A stretch of 64,000 nucleotides of DNA from Paraclostridium tenue (GTDB lineage Bacteria > Bacillota > Clostridia > Peptostreptococcales > Peptostreptococcaceae): contig NZ_JADPFO010000002.1 in the NCBI RefSeq assembly GCF_015668515.1, forward strand, positions 252,992 to 316,991, written 5' to 3'. The notes beneath the pieces were generated by a model. That model had not been told where the DNA came from. It made no database searches and saw only the letters and a list, made by a program, of their open reading frames with translations. The stretch's first letter is position 1; each line of letters starts with the position of its first letter. The translations under genes were made by a program, and so were the position numbers. Below are positions 36,149 to 44,163 of the stretch, piece by piece.

Positions 36149-36240
36149 TACTCTACACTTTTTAAACTATTTACCGAAAATAATAAAGAGAAGTTTGCTG
36201 ATTATGTAGCTGAAGGTTTAAATTATATAAGCTTAGTTTA
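36149..36240 (+). pseudogene. Second murJ-like remnant
   Basis: Frame starting at 36149 reads YSTLFKLFTENNKEKFADYV and continues AEGLNYISLV, matching YPTLSKLSTENNKEKFAESI...NCVNLV of the intact copy at 37510. The later residues differ more, so it may come from a different murJ lineage than the remnant at 35200. Flanked by AT-rich non-coding sequence; non-functional. Confidence 0.7.
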
Positions 36241-36278
36241 TAATTACAATTAGCAATATCAGTTTATAATTACAATTT
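36235..36278. repeat. Direct repeat of 17 bases in front of the LCP gene
   Basis: AGTTTATAATTACAATT occurs at 36235-36251 and again at 36261-36277, ending 18 bases before the start codon. It carries TATAAT-like cores, so it may be a duplicated promoter element or operator. Confidence 0.45.
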
Positions 36279-36295
36279 AGATAAGAGGTATTAGT

Positions 36296-37273
36296 ATGAG
36301 AAAACCCACAAAGGTAATTTTAGGAATATTTATAGCTATAGCTATAATAATTTTAGGTTCATTTGGATATATTTATGCGAAGTTAGATTCTATTTATGTT
36401 AAAGGTTCAGATAATAAATATAAATCTAGTCAAGGTGAGGAACAAAGTGGCAAGATGGTAGATGGTATAACTAATATACTTTTAGTAGGTATAGATGGAA
36501 CTCGTATAGATAAAGGAAATAGATCTGATTCTGTTATGTTAGCTACAATAGATAGTAAAAGCAAACAGTTAAAGATAACATCAATAGCAAGAGATACATA
36601 TGTTGATATACCAGGACACGGATATGAGAAATTAACTCATGCATATGCATATGGTGGAATTGACTTATTAAAAGAAGTTTTTAAAAACAACTTTGATATA
36701 AATATAGATAAGTATGTAGCTGTAAACTTTATTTCATTTATAGATGTTATAGATGAGATAGGAGGAGTGACAGTAGATATAAAAGCTAAAGATATAAATG
36801 AAATCAATACTTATATAGATGCTTGCTATAAATACTATGGAGATAGAGAAAATAAAGCTCCTAAGGAATATATAACTAAGCCTGGGGTACAAAAATTAAA
36901 TGGGTACCAAGCATTAGCATTTAGTAGAATTAGATATACTGATAGTGCTTTTGCAAGAGACAATAGACATAGAGAAGTTGCTCAAAGTGTTTATAACGAA
37001 TTTTTAAAACAAGATCCTCTGATGTATAAAAAGGCTGCTGACATATTGTTAAGAAATACTAAAACTAATATAAGTCCTATGGAGATGATAGATTTAGGAT
37101 TTACAGTTTATAATATAAAAGATAGTAATATTGAACAACTAGAATTTCCATTAGAAGGTCATAGAAATGGTCATATTATAAGCAAACAAAAAGGTTGGGT
37201 TTTAGAGTGGGATAAGGATTATAATTTGAATGCTCTACATGAATTTATATTTGGGCAACCTTATAAAAAGTAG
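36296..37273 (+). CDS. LytR-CpsA-Psr (LCP) family wall polymer ligase
   Basis: Transfers polymer from its undecaprenyl carrier to peptidoglycan on the outer face of the membrane. 325 residues: cytoplasmic Arg/Lys start, one membrane helix (about 7-29), then the LCP domain with NILLVGIDG, GNRSDSVMLATID, TSIARDTYVDIPG, ALAFSRIRYTDSAFARDNRHREV, containing the Arg and Asp residues that bind the pyrophosphate. Its place beside murJ copies, downstream of two polysaccharide clusters, suggests it anchors one or both polymers. GAGGT site before the ATG. Confidence 0.93.
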   Translation: MRKPTKVILGIFIAIAIIILGSFGYIYAKLDSIYVKGSDNKYKSSQGEEQSGKMVDGITNILLVGIDGTRIDKGNRSDSVMLATIDSKSKQLKITSIARDTYVDIPGHGYEKLTHAYAYGGIDLLKEVFKNNFDINIDKYVAVNFISFIDVIDEIGGVTVDIKAKDINEINTYIDACYKYYGDRENKAPKEYITKPGVQKLNGYQALAFSRIRYTDSAFARDNRHREVAQSVYNEFLKQDPLMYKKAADILLRNTKTNISPMEMIDLGFTVYNIKDSNIEQLEFPLEGHRNGHIISKQKGWVLEWDKDYNLNALHEFIFGQPYKK

Positions 37274-37278
37274 TATAA

Positions 37279-37310
37279 AAAGCTCATAGATTATAATCTA
37301 TGAGTTTTTT
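37279..37310 (+). terminator. Rho-independent terminator after LCP gene
   Basis: CTCATAGATT (37283-37292) and AATCTATGAG (37295-37304) form a 10-bp stem followed by six T. Confidence 0.88.
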
Positions 37311-37509
37311 AGTAAAAATATTTTTATATAGATATAAGTTTAAATATGAAAAATAAATGAATGAAGTAAAGTTTTTGATAAATAAATGCTTTAATGTTAA
37401 GAAGTTAAAATAAAAAAACAATATTATTACAAATATGTTAAATTTATATTAAATTTATAAAAGTTTATATATAATATTATTTAGGCAAAGTTAGAAATTG
37501 GAGGAAGAT

Positions 37510-39054
37510 ATGAGTAGTTTAGCAAAATCAGCATTTTGGCTTATGGTAGTCACTATGCTATCAAAGGTTTTAGGGTTTGCAAGAGAGATAGTACTTGGAT
37601 ACTTTTACGGAACAAGTGCATACAGTGACGTATACATAACAGCTATGAATATACCTTTAGTGGTATTCGCAGCAATAGGAACAGCTTTAGCTACAACTTT
37701 TATACCGCTATATCATGAAGTCTTAGAACATGGTGGAGAAAAAAGAGCGTTAAAATTTTCTAATAACATAATGTGTATAGTAGTAATCTTAAGTTTAATT
37801 TTAGCCATATTAGGATATATATTTGCAGTGCCATTAGTAAAGTTATTTGCTATGAACTTTATAGGAGTAAAACTAGAATTAACTGTTAGATTCGTAAGAA
37901 TAATGATAATAGGTGTCGTTTGTATAGGACTTAGCAATATAATGACTTCATATCTACAAATACAAGGAGATTTCACTATACCAGGCATGATAGCATTTCC
38001 TAACAACATAGTAGTAATAGCATCTATAGCGTTGAGTGCTATTATGAAGAATATAGATATTCTAGCTATAGGAGGATTACTTGGAATGGCATCACAGTTT
38101 TTATTCCAAGTGCCATTTGCAATTAAAAAAGGTTATAAGTTTAAACCTGTATTAGACTTTAAAGATAAATACTTGAAGAAGATGTTATGGCTAGTAATTC
38201 CTGTATTTATAGGAGTTGCAGTTAACCAAGTTAATACTATGGTAGATAGAAGTCTAGCCTCAGGGTTAGGTGATGGAGTTATAACTGCATTAAATAGTGC
38301 GAGTAAATTAAATGGGTTTATTTTAGGATTATTTATATCTACTATAGGAGCTGTTATATATCCAACATTGTCAAAACTATCTACTGAAAATAATAAGGAA
38401 AAGTTCGCTGAATCTATAGCTAATAGTGTTAACTGTGTAAATTTAGTAGTACTACCAACGACAGTAGGTGCAATAGTTTTAGCAACTCCTGTTGTTAGAG
38501 TATTATTTCAAAGAGGAGCTTTCGATGCAAAATCTACATCGCTTACTGCTACTGCTTTAATATTTTATTCAGTAGGTACAATAGGATTTGGGTTAAGGGA
38601 CATATTAGGTAAGGTATTTTACTCTTTAAAAGATACTAAAACGCCTATGATAAATGGTGTTTTAGCAGTCATTCTTAATATTATTCTAAATTTAGCTTTA
38701 GTAAAGGTTATGGGGCATGGTGGTTTAGCATTAGCAACTAGCTTATCGGCTATTATATGTATATTATTACTATTTGGCAGTCTAAAGAAAAGAATGGGTT
38801 ATTATGGGCAAGATAAAATAAAAAATACATTTTTTAAGTCGCTAATAGCAAGTCTTATAATGGGATTAATAACTTATTTTGCTTATAAGTTTTGTATTGC
38901 TATATTAGGATTAGGATTTATAAAAGAAGCCATATCATTAGGTATATCTGTAGGAATTGGAGCTATAGTATATGCTGTATTAGTTATAGTATTTAAAGTA
39001 GATGAGATATATATATTTATAGATATGATTAAGAAAAAGGCAACTAGAGCATAG
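37510..39054 (+). CDS. murJ: MurJ/MviN-family flippase (copy 2)
   Basis: Same length (514) and strongly similar throughout to the copy at 27476: SAFWLMVVTMLSKVLGFAREIVLGYFYG, AVNQVNTMVDRSLASGLGDG, SLKDTKTPMING. About 14 membrane helices. TTG 37498 is part of the ribosome site region; GGAGG at 37500-37504 supports ATG 37510. It has its own leader after the LCP terminator. Which copy serves lipid II and which serves polysaccharide units cannot be told from sequence; it may also be that the housekeeping MurJ is elsewhere. Confidence 0.9.
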   Translation: MSSLAKSAFWLMVVTMLSKVLGFAREIVLGYFYGTSAYSDVYITAMNIPLVVFAAIGTALATTFIPLYHEVLEHGGEKRALKFSNNIMCIVVILSLILAILGYIFAVPLVKLFAMNFIGVKLELTVRFVRIMIIGVVCIGLSNIMTSYLQIQGDFTIPGMIAFPNNIVVIASIALSAIMKNIDILAIGGLLGMASQFLFQVPFAIKKGYKFKPVLDFKDKYLKKMLWLVIPVFIGVAVNQVNTMVDRSLASGLGDGVITALNSASKLNGFILGLFISTIGAVIYPTLSKLSTENNKEKFAESIANSVNCVNLVVLPTTVGAIVLATPVVRVLFQRGAFDAKSTSLTATALIFYSVGTIGFGLRDILGKVFYSLKDTKTPMINGVLAVILNIILNLALVKVMGHGGLALATSLSAIICILLLFGSLKKRMGYYGQDKIKNTFFKSLIASLIMGLITYFAYKFCIAILGLGFIKEAISLGISVGIGAIVYAVLVIVFKVDEIYIFIDMIKKKATRA

Positions 39055-39115
39055 GAAATCTAATAAATATTAACATAAAAATTAAGTATAAAAGAAAATA
39101 TATATAATTTCTGTA

Positions 39116-39150
39116 TTAAGAGTCTATTTAAAAATAGACTCTTTTTGTTT
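39116..39150 (+). terminator. Rho-independent terminator after murJ copy 2
   Basis: AAGAGTCTATTT (39118-39129) pairs with AAATAGACTCTT (39132-39143), followed by a T-rich tract. The rest of 39055-39305 is AT-rich with no visible gene. Confidence 0.9.
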
Positions 39151-39305
39151 TTATTTTCTAGAAATAAGTTTATAAATTTATAGATATATACAAATTTATA
39201 GAAGTTTTGACTATCATAGAAAAAATATGAAAGAATTTAACTAAAGGAAAATTAATAAAATCAAGAGAATTGAGATAAAAAGAATATATAATAAGGAGTA
39301 AACAA

Positions 39306-39911
39306 ATGAATAAGGAAAGTAAAATAGTAGCAGCATCAACAATATTAACAACTGCGGTAGTATCTGGGTTTACTTTATCTCAAGGACCTATAGTGCTTGA
39401 TAAAGAAGAATATAAAAGGGTAGAACAAGAAGTGGCTGTAAAAGATATTGTAGCTAATTTAAAGGAAATTGAAAAAACAGAACAAGTAACTCAGGATTCG
39501 ATTAAAGTTGAAGAAAACAAAGAACAAACTAAAAAAATTAAAACAAAAAATGAGCAAAAAAATACATATAAAAATCAAAACTACATTAAACAAAAAACTA
39601 AACCAGTAAAACTAGAGATACAAAGTTATCAGAAACCATCAATACAAGAACAAAAGCCACAACAACCAATAATATCAAAACCATCGATAAAGCCAGAAAC
39701 ACAACAACCACCGACATCACCGGAGCAACCGATAGAACCAGAAACACAACAACCACCGACATCACCAGAGCAACCGATAGAACCAGAAACACAACAACCA
39801 CCGACATCACCGGAGCAACCGATAGAACCAGAAACACAACAACCGTCGACATCACCAGAGCAACCGATAGAGCCAGAAAATCCACAAGTAACAGAAGAAT
39901 TAGATACGTAA
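39306..39911 (+). CDS. Secreted or membrane-tethered proline-rich repeat protein
   Basis: Unrecognised 201-residue protein. The N-terminus (MNKESKIVAASTILTTAVVSGFTLSQG) looks like a weak signal peptide or signal anchor. Residues 30-100 are charged and Lys/Gln/Glu-rich; from about 130 on the protein consists of four 15-residue repeats of PETQQPPTSPEQPIE and a short end ELDT. No LPxTG or other anchor motif is seen. Such Pro/Thr/Glu-rich stretches usually span the cell wall as spacers. AAGGAG site ahead of the ATG. Function unknown. Confidence 0.7.
   Translation: MNKESKIVAASTILTTAVVSGFTLSQGPIVLDKEEYKRVEQEVAVKDIVANLKEIEKTEQVTQDSIKVEENKEQTKKIKTKNEQKNTYKNQNYIKQKTKPVKLEIQSYQKPSIQEQKPQQPIISKPSIKPETQQPPTSPEQPIEPETQQPPTSPEQPIEPETQQPPTSPEQPIEPETQQPSTSPEQPIEPENPQVTEELDT
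39693..39872 (+). repeat. Four tandem 45-base repeats inside the proline-rich gene
   Basis: Units begin at 39693, 39738, 39783 and 39828, with a partial fifth from 39873. They differ at only a few bases, so unit number could change by slippage or recombination; each unit is 15 codons, which keeps the frame. Base composition (C-rich coding strand) differs sharply from its surroundings. Confidence 0.92.
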
Positions 39912-40111
39912 TTATTATTAAATAGATTTATAAAAAAAGTAGACATGTCTAAAAAACTTTATATAACGGAGGATATAGTGAAAAACATATTATTAAATTT
40001 GCTAAATTAAATTTAAAAGATAGAATGCAAGCTACAATATATATGAGAAATTTAATATTGATTAATATACTCTAATGATTTATAATTAGATAAACTAAAC
40101 AACTAATTATT
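39912..40111. other. Gap before the guanine riboswitch
   Basis: AT-rich. A CGGAGG-like site at about 39967-39972 is followed by only ten codons from GTG; another frame reads an open stretch of about 30 codons to 40075 without a suitable start. I see no supported gene; it could be the remnant of one. Confidence 0.35.
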
Positions 40112-40184
40112 ATACCTGTATAAATTTGACAATAAGGGTCAAGAGTTTCTACCAAATCACCGTAAATGATTTGACTACAGGAAG
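40112..40184 (+). promoter_or_regulatory. Guanine-type purine riboswitch upstream of xpt
   Basis: All parts of the purine aptamer are present: P1 CCTGTA (40115-40120) with TACAGG (40176-40181), P2 around loop AATAAGG, the joining strand GTTTCTACC, P3 AAATCA/TGATTT around loop CCGTAAA, and the J3/1 segment GAC. The base equivalent to nucleotide 74 of the B. subtilis xpt aptamer is C (40175), which selects guanine or xanthine-type ligands over adenine. The P1 3' strand also belongs to an antiterminator (ACAGGAAGTTTA, 40177-40188) complementary to the terminator arm at 40206-40218, giving repression when ligand is bound. Confidence 0.93.
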
Positions 40185-40207
40185 TTTATTTATTATATAG
40201 AAAATAT

Positions 40208-40238
40208 AAACTCCTGTCTTTTGTGACAGGAGTTTTTT
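40208..40238 (+). terminator. Riboswitch-controlled terminator
   Basis: AAACTCCTGTC (40208-40218) pairs with GACAGGAGTTT (40225-40235), followed by T residues. Its 5' arm can instead pair with 40177-40188 when the aptamer is empty. Confidence 0.92.
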
Positions 40239-40290
40239 TATAAGCTTTCTTAAAGCATTTATGCAGGTACTACAATTCGGAGGAGTACTT

Positions 40291-40863
40291 ATGGAAAAGT
40301 TAAAAGAAAAAATATTAACTGAAGGAAGAGTTTCAGGTGATGATATATTAAAAGTTGATAGTTTCTTAAATCATCAACTAGATGTAGCATTTTTAAATGA
40401 AATAGGTAAAGAATTTGCTAAAAGATTTGAAGGTAAAAAAATTGATAAGATACTTACTATAGAAGCTTCAGGAATAGCTATCGCATCAATAGCTTCTCAA
40501 CATTTTGGAAATGTTCCAGTTGTATTTGCAAAAAAAGTTGAATCAAAAAATTTAGATAAAGATGTATATGAAGCTCAAGTATATTCATTTACAAAAGCTA
40601 AAAATTATACTATAAGAGTTTCTAAAAAATACTTAAATGAAGGTGAAAATATATTAGTTTTAGATGATTTCTTAGCAAATGGAAGAGCAGCTATAGGATT
40701 AAATGAATTAGTTGAACAAGCTGGAGCTAACTTAGTTGGAGTTGGTATAGTTATAGAGAAGGGATTCCAAGAAGGAGCTAAGCTTTTAGAATCTAAAAAT
40801 ATAAACTTACAATCATTAGTTGTACTTGATTCAATTAAAGATGGTAAAGTAAACTTTAGATAA
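40291..40863 (+). CDS. xpt: Xanthine phosphoribosyltransferase
   Basis: Purine salvage enzyme making XMP from xanthine and PRPP, 190 residues. The PRPP-binding loop is [17 protein letters not shown]-like ([11 protein letters not shown], about residues 126-136), with [11 protein letters not shown] earlier, as in Xpt. An upstream in-frame ATG at 40261 lies next to the terminator; CGGAGGAG at 40278-40285 supports ATG 40291. The guanine riboswitch upstream agrees with the identification. Confidence 0.94.
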   Translation: MEKLKEKILTEGRVSGDDILKVDSFLNHQLDVAFLNEIGKEFAKRFEGKKIDKILTIEASGIAIASIASQHFGNVPVVFAKKVESKNLDKDVYEAQVYSFTKAKNYTIRVSKKYLNEGENILVLDDFLANGRAAIGLNELVEQAGANLVGVGIVIEKGFQEGAKLLESKNINLQSLVVLDSIKDGKVNFR

Positions 40864-40888
40864 AAAGTTGGGATATCCCGACTTTTTT
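40862..40888 (+). terminator. Rho-independent terminator after xpt
   Basis: AAAGTTGGG (40864-40872) pairs with CCCGACTTT (40877-40885) with one G-U pair; T-run follows. Confidence 0.85.
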
Positions 40889-41001
40889 ATTTTTATGAAT
40901 TAATTTGTAGAAAAAAATAGATAAGAATTACTATTAAATAATAAAAAAATATTATATAATCTAAATATGGGAAAAAATGGGTTAAAAAAGGGAGGTCCCA
41001 T

Positions 41002-41157
41002 ATGAGGTTAAAGATAAAATTGGTAATTGGGATTACCTTGATTTTAATAATGTTGGGGTTATCATATATTATTATAAACACTACTATAATGTATTATCAA
41101 GAATTTGGGAGTATTTCAAATTATCTTTATGAATATAAAGAAGAAAATAAAATATAA
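41002..41157 (+). CDS. Small membrane protein of 51 residues
   Basis: ATG 41002 follows a full-strength AAAAAGGGAGG site (40985-40995). The product starts MRLKIKLVIGITLILIMLGL, one hydrophobic helix (about residues 7-26) after a basic start, then a polar tail with many Tyr and Glu (IMYYQEFGSISNYLYEYKEENKI). A terminator follows directly. A TATAAT at 40955-40960 could serve as its -10. No known family comes to mind; single-helix proteins of this kind may be regulators of a membrane partner. Confidence 0.65.
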   Translation: MRLKIKLVIGITLILIMLGLSYIIINTTIMYYQEFGSISNYLYEYKEENKI

Positions 41158-41169
41158 TACTACGAAATT

Positions 41170-41192
41170 AAACTGCGTAAGCAGTTTTTTTA
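41170..41192 (+). terminator. Rho-independent terminator after the small membrane protein
   Basis: AAACTGC (41170-41176), loop GTAA, GCAGTTT (41181-41187) and a T-run. Confidence 0.88.
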
Positions 41193-41321
41193 TTTAAAAA
41201 ATACTTAATTTACAATTTTGAAATAGTTGTTACGAATCTGTAATACAAAAAGATAGTTATATATAGTATAATTAATTCATAAGAAAAAATGACAGGAAAC
41301 GACAGTTAGGGGGGAATTTTT

Positions 41322-42260
41322 ATGAAGAAAAATATTTTTGAAAATCCTAAAAACAAAAATAGAAGAAGAAAGGTAAACATAAAAAGAGCATTTTTGTTAA
41401 TGGTAGCTTGTTTAGTAATCTTTGGTTCGTTTAACAAAGTTAAAGCTTATGTAGATGAAGCTATAAAAGAAAAGCAAGAACAAAAGATTGCAGAACAAAA
41501 AAGATTAGCTGAAGAAGAGAAAAAACGTAAAGAGGCTGAAGAAGCTAAGAAAAAAATGATTGGTGTTAAGCATGGAGCGGAAAGTTATAGTTACAGTGCT
41601 AAAAAAGTTGAAGACAAGTTAAAAAAAATGGATTATTCTAATAACGGTGAAAAGATAGTATTTTTAACTTTTGATGATGGTACGTCAACTACAGTTACTC
41701 CACAGATATTAAAAACTTTAAAAGATGAAAATGTTAAAGCAACATTTTTTCTAACAGGACAAAATATAGAGCGTGGTGGAGAAAAAGCCAAAGAACTTAT
41801 AAAGCAAGAATTTGAAGAAGGACATGCTATAGCTAATCACTCATATAGTCACGATTATGGTATATTATATCCTAATAGAGTTTTAAACCTAGAATCATTC
41901 AAAGAAGATTTTAAAAAGACTGATGATATATTAAAAGATGTTTTAGGACCTTACTTCTCAACTGAGGTTATAAGATGTCCAGGTGGACATATGTCTTGGA
42001 AAGGTATGCAACCTTTAGATAAGTATTTAGATGAAAATGGTATAGCATCTATTGACTGGAATGCTTTAAGTGGAGATGCTGAAGGAAAGAAAAAGAATCC
42101 TCAAGAATTATATGATTATGCTGTTAAAACATCAGCAGGAAAAGATATGGTAGTTGTATTAATGCATGATACTTATGGTAAAGAAAATACTGCTAAGGCT
42201 CTTCCTCAAATTATAAAATATTTCAAAGATAATGGATATCAATTTAAGGTTTTAGTATAA
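41322..42260 (+). CDS. NodB-domain polysaccharide deacetylase (peptidoglycan deacetylase type)
   Basis: Membrane-anchored extracellular deacetylase, 312 residues. A basic start (KNKNRRRKVNIKRA) and one helix (about 24-40) precede a charged coiled-coil linker (KEKQEQKIAEQKRLAEEEKKRK) and the NodB domain from about 105: FLTFDDGTS (catalytic and metal Asp), AIANHSYSH (metal His), RCPGGH and VVLMHDTYG. Probable substrate is N-acetylated peptidoglycan or wall polymer, giving lysozyme resistance. GGGGG ribosome site ahead of ATG. Confidence 0.9.
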   Translation: MKKNIFENPKNKNRRRKVNIKRAFLLMVACLVIFGSFNKVKAYVDEAIKEKQEQKIAEQKRLAEEEKKRKEAEEAKKKMIGVKHGAESYSYSAKKVEDKLKKMDYSNNGEKIVFLTFDDGTSTTVTPQILKTLKDENVKATFFLTGQNIERGGEKAKELIKQEFEEGHAIANHSYSHDYGILYPNRVLNLESFKEDFKKTDDILKDVLGPYFSTEVIRCPGGHMSWKGMQPLDKYLDENGIASIDWNALSGDAEGKKKNPQELYDYAVKTSAGKDMVVVLMHDTYGKENTAKALPQIIKYFKDNGYQFKVLV

Positions 42261-42293
42261 TTATGTAAATTAAAAATTAAATTATATATAAAG

Positions 42294-42328
42294 AAGAGCT
42301 ATATCTAAATAGAGATTAGCTCTTTTTT
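42294..42328 (+). terminator. Rho-independent terminator after the deacetylase
   Basis: AAGAGCT arm at 42294-42300 pairs with AGCTCTT near 42318-42324 with a mismatched upper stem; seven T follow. Confidence 0.8.
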
Positions 42329-42357
42329 TATGTATAATTAAAAGTATGGAGGATATT

Positions 42358-42729
42358 ATGAAAAATAGGATAAGATATTTTATAATTACAATTATAATTA
42401 TGTTTATGGGGTTGCTATCTAGAAAGTTTATGTTTATATTCCCAAGAAATATTGCTCCTTTTATTGGAGATATGCTTTGGGCTATGATGGTTTACTTTGG
42501 ATTTAGATTTTTATTTCCTAAATTAAATATTACAAAAAGTTTAGTACTAGCTTTTTTATTTTCTTTTTCTATAGAAATAAGTCAATTATATCAAGCTCAA
42601 TGGATAAATAATATAAGAAATACTATAATTGGAGGATTGATTCTTGGACATGGATTTTTATTTGAAGATTTAATCAGCTATAGTATAGGAATAATTTTAG
42701 GATGTGTGGTAGATAAATTAAGTAAATAA
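42358..42729 (+). CDS. DUF2809-family membrane protein
   Basis: A 123-residue protein with four helices. The pattern GLLSRKF, GDMLWAMMVYF, SFSIEISQLYQAQWINNIRNT and LGHGFLFEDLISYSIGI matches the DUF2809 family; its function is not known. It somewhat recalls VanZ-like proteins (E-x-x-Q motif). An ATG at 42346 is part of the GGAGG region; ATG 42358 is the start. Confidence 0.8.
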   Translation: MKNRIRYFIITIIIMFMGLLSRKFMFIFPRNIAPFIGDMLWAMMVYFGFRFLFPKLNITKSLVLAFLFSFSIEISQLYQAQWINNIRNTIIGGLILGHGFLFEDLISYSIGIILGCVVDKLSK

Positions 42730-42733
42730 AATT

Positions 42734-42770
42734 AAAAGCTATAGAAAAATTTGAATTTCTATAGCTTTTT
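42734..42770. terminator. Bidirectional terminator
   Basis: AAAAGCTATAGAAA (42734-42747) pairs with TTTCTATAGCTTTT (42756-42769), flanked by A and T runs; serves the DUF2809 gene and the converging oxidoreductase gene. Confidence 0.88.
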
Positions 42771-42776
42771 AACTAT

Positions 42777-44003
42777 TTATTTTAAATACTCGTCTATAGA
42801 GTTGGCAACAGTTTTAGCAGCAACAACAGCTTCTATAACTGTTTTAGCTCCATGTGTAACATCTCCACAAGCAAATACACCATCACGAGTAGTATGTCCA
42901 CTATCATCAGTCATAATAAGACCCCTATTATTAACATCTAGACCTTTATTATTAGAAACTATAGTATTTCTAGGAAGTTGACTAACAGCAATTAGTATAG
43001 AATCACATTTAAATAGTTTTTCACTATCTTCTACTGTAATTAAAGAAGTTTTACCATTTTCATCTACAACTTTTTTAGTATCTGCTAAAATAATTCCTTC
43101 ATTAACTATTTTAACAGGAGCTTTATAAGTCATAAATTGTACTCCTTCTTCAATAGCTTCATGTATTTCAGCTTTAGTAGCAGTCATATCTTCAAAGTCA
43201 CGTCTATAAGCTACATAAACATCTTTAGAGCTATAATGTTTGGCACTTCTAGAAGCATCCATAGCAACATTACCAGCACCTATAACAACTACTTTATCAC
43301 CTAAATCGTAGTTTTGAGGAGAACGTAAATAATCTATTGCATAATGAACGTGACCTAAGCTCTCACCCTTTATATCAAGTCTTCTAGGATTCCAAACTCC
43401 AGTACCTATAAATATAGCATCATATCCATCATCAAATAATTTATCAAGAGTTAATACAGGACCTACAACAGAGTTTATTTTAAATTTAACTCCCATAGAT
43501 TTTAATATATCAACTAAGTTATCTATTATTTCTCTAGGTAATCTGAATTCAGGGATACCATATCTAAGTATACCACCTAATTGTTCATTTTTTTCAAATA
43601 CAGTTATGTTATAACCTTTTTTAGCAAGTTCAAGTGCCACTGTAAGGCCAGCAGGACCAGAACCAACTATAGCTATATTTTTACCATTTTTATCAACTTT
43701 ATCAAACTTAGCTTCTTCTAAAAATTTTCTAGAAATTTCTTCTTCTATTTTATAAAATTGAATAGGTTCACCTTTAATACCTCTAATACAGTTTCCTAAG
43801 CATTGATTTTCATGAGGACATACTATTGAACAAACTGCAGATAAAGGATTGTTATTAAATAAAAGTTCACCAGCTTCTTTTAATTTACCTTCTTTATATA
43901 AATTTATAACATTTGGTATGTCTGTATTAATTGGACAGGCATTTTTACATCTAGCATTTTTACATACCAAACATCTATTAGCTTCTAAATTTAAATCTAA
44001 CAA
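42777..44003 (-). CDS. GltD-like NAD(P)H-dependent FAD oxidoreductase with Fe-S motif
   Basis: A 408-residue member of the glutamate synthase small-subunit family. N-terminal cysteines (CLVCKNARCKNACP and CSIVCPHENQCLGNC) hold two [4Fe-4S] clusters; IVGSGPAGLTVALELA is the FAD loop (about 112) and VVIGAGNVAMDASR the NAD(P)H loop. C-terminal GVFACGDVTHGAKTV is the second FAD motif. No large glutamate synthase subunit or PreA gene is adjacent, so it could act alone or with a distant partner (NfnB/PreT-like roles). Strong AGGTGGTGAT site. Confidence 0.88.
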   Translation of the reverse strand: MLDLNLEANRCLVCKNARCKNACPINTDIPNVINLYKEGKLKEAGELLFNNNPLSAVCSIVCPHENQCLGNCIRGIKGEPIQFYKIEEEISRKFLEEAKFDKVDKNGKNIAIVGSGPAGLTVALELAKKGYNITVFEKNEQLGGILRYGIPEFRLPREIIDNLVDILKSMGVKFKINSVVGPVLTLDKLFDDGYDAIFIGTGVWNPRRLDIKGESLGHVHYAIDYLRSPQNYDLGDKVVVIGAGNVAMDASRSAKHYSSKDVYVAYRRDFEDMTATKAEIHEAIEEGVQFMTYKAPVKIVNEGIILADTKKVVDENGKTSLITVEDSEKLFKCDSILIAVSQLPRNTIVSNNKGLDVNNRGLIMTDDSGHTTRDGVFACGDVTHGAKTVIEAVVAAKTVANSIDEYLK

Positions 44004-44106
44004 ATTATCACCACCTCTAATAATATATACTATTATACCCTAAAATAACTATTTATAATATATAATAAAGTCGAAAAATACAAATCTTGTTAGAATATTT
44101 GCGCAA

Positions 44107-44135
44107 TTGACTATAAATTTGAGTAAATATATAAT
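44107..44135 (+). promoter_or_regulatory. Promoter of modABC
   Basis: TTGACT (44107-44112) and TATAAT (44130-44135) with 17-base spacing, 28 bases before the modA start. No ModE-like operator is obvious. Confidence 0.8.
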
Positions 44136-44163
44136 TAAAAGTATAAAATAGGAGGTATTTACT

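Noticed and set aside
39693-39872. CRISPR-like regular repeats
   Set aside because: The units are directly adjacent with no spacers and encode an in-frame peptide repeat.
39598-39946. Minus-strand open frames with Gly/Cys/Ser- and Val/Leu-rich repeats opposite the proline-rich gene
   Set aside because: They are mirror images of the 45-base repeats in the plus-strand gene, without ribosome sites.
39960-40075. Short open stretch with a GGAGG-like site
   Set aside because: The frame with the ribosome site closes after ten codons, and the longer frame has no start; not enough to call a gene.
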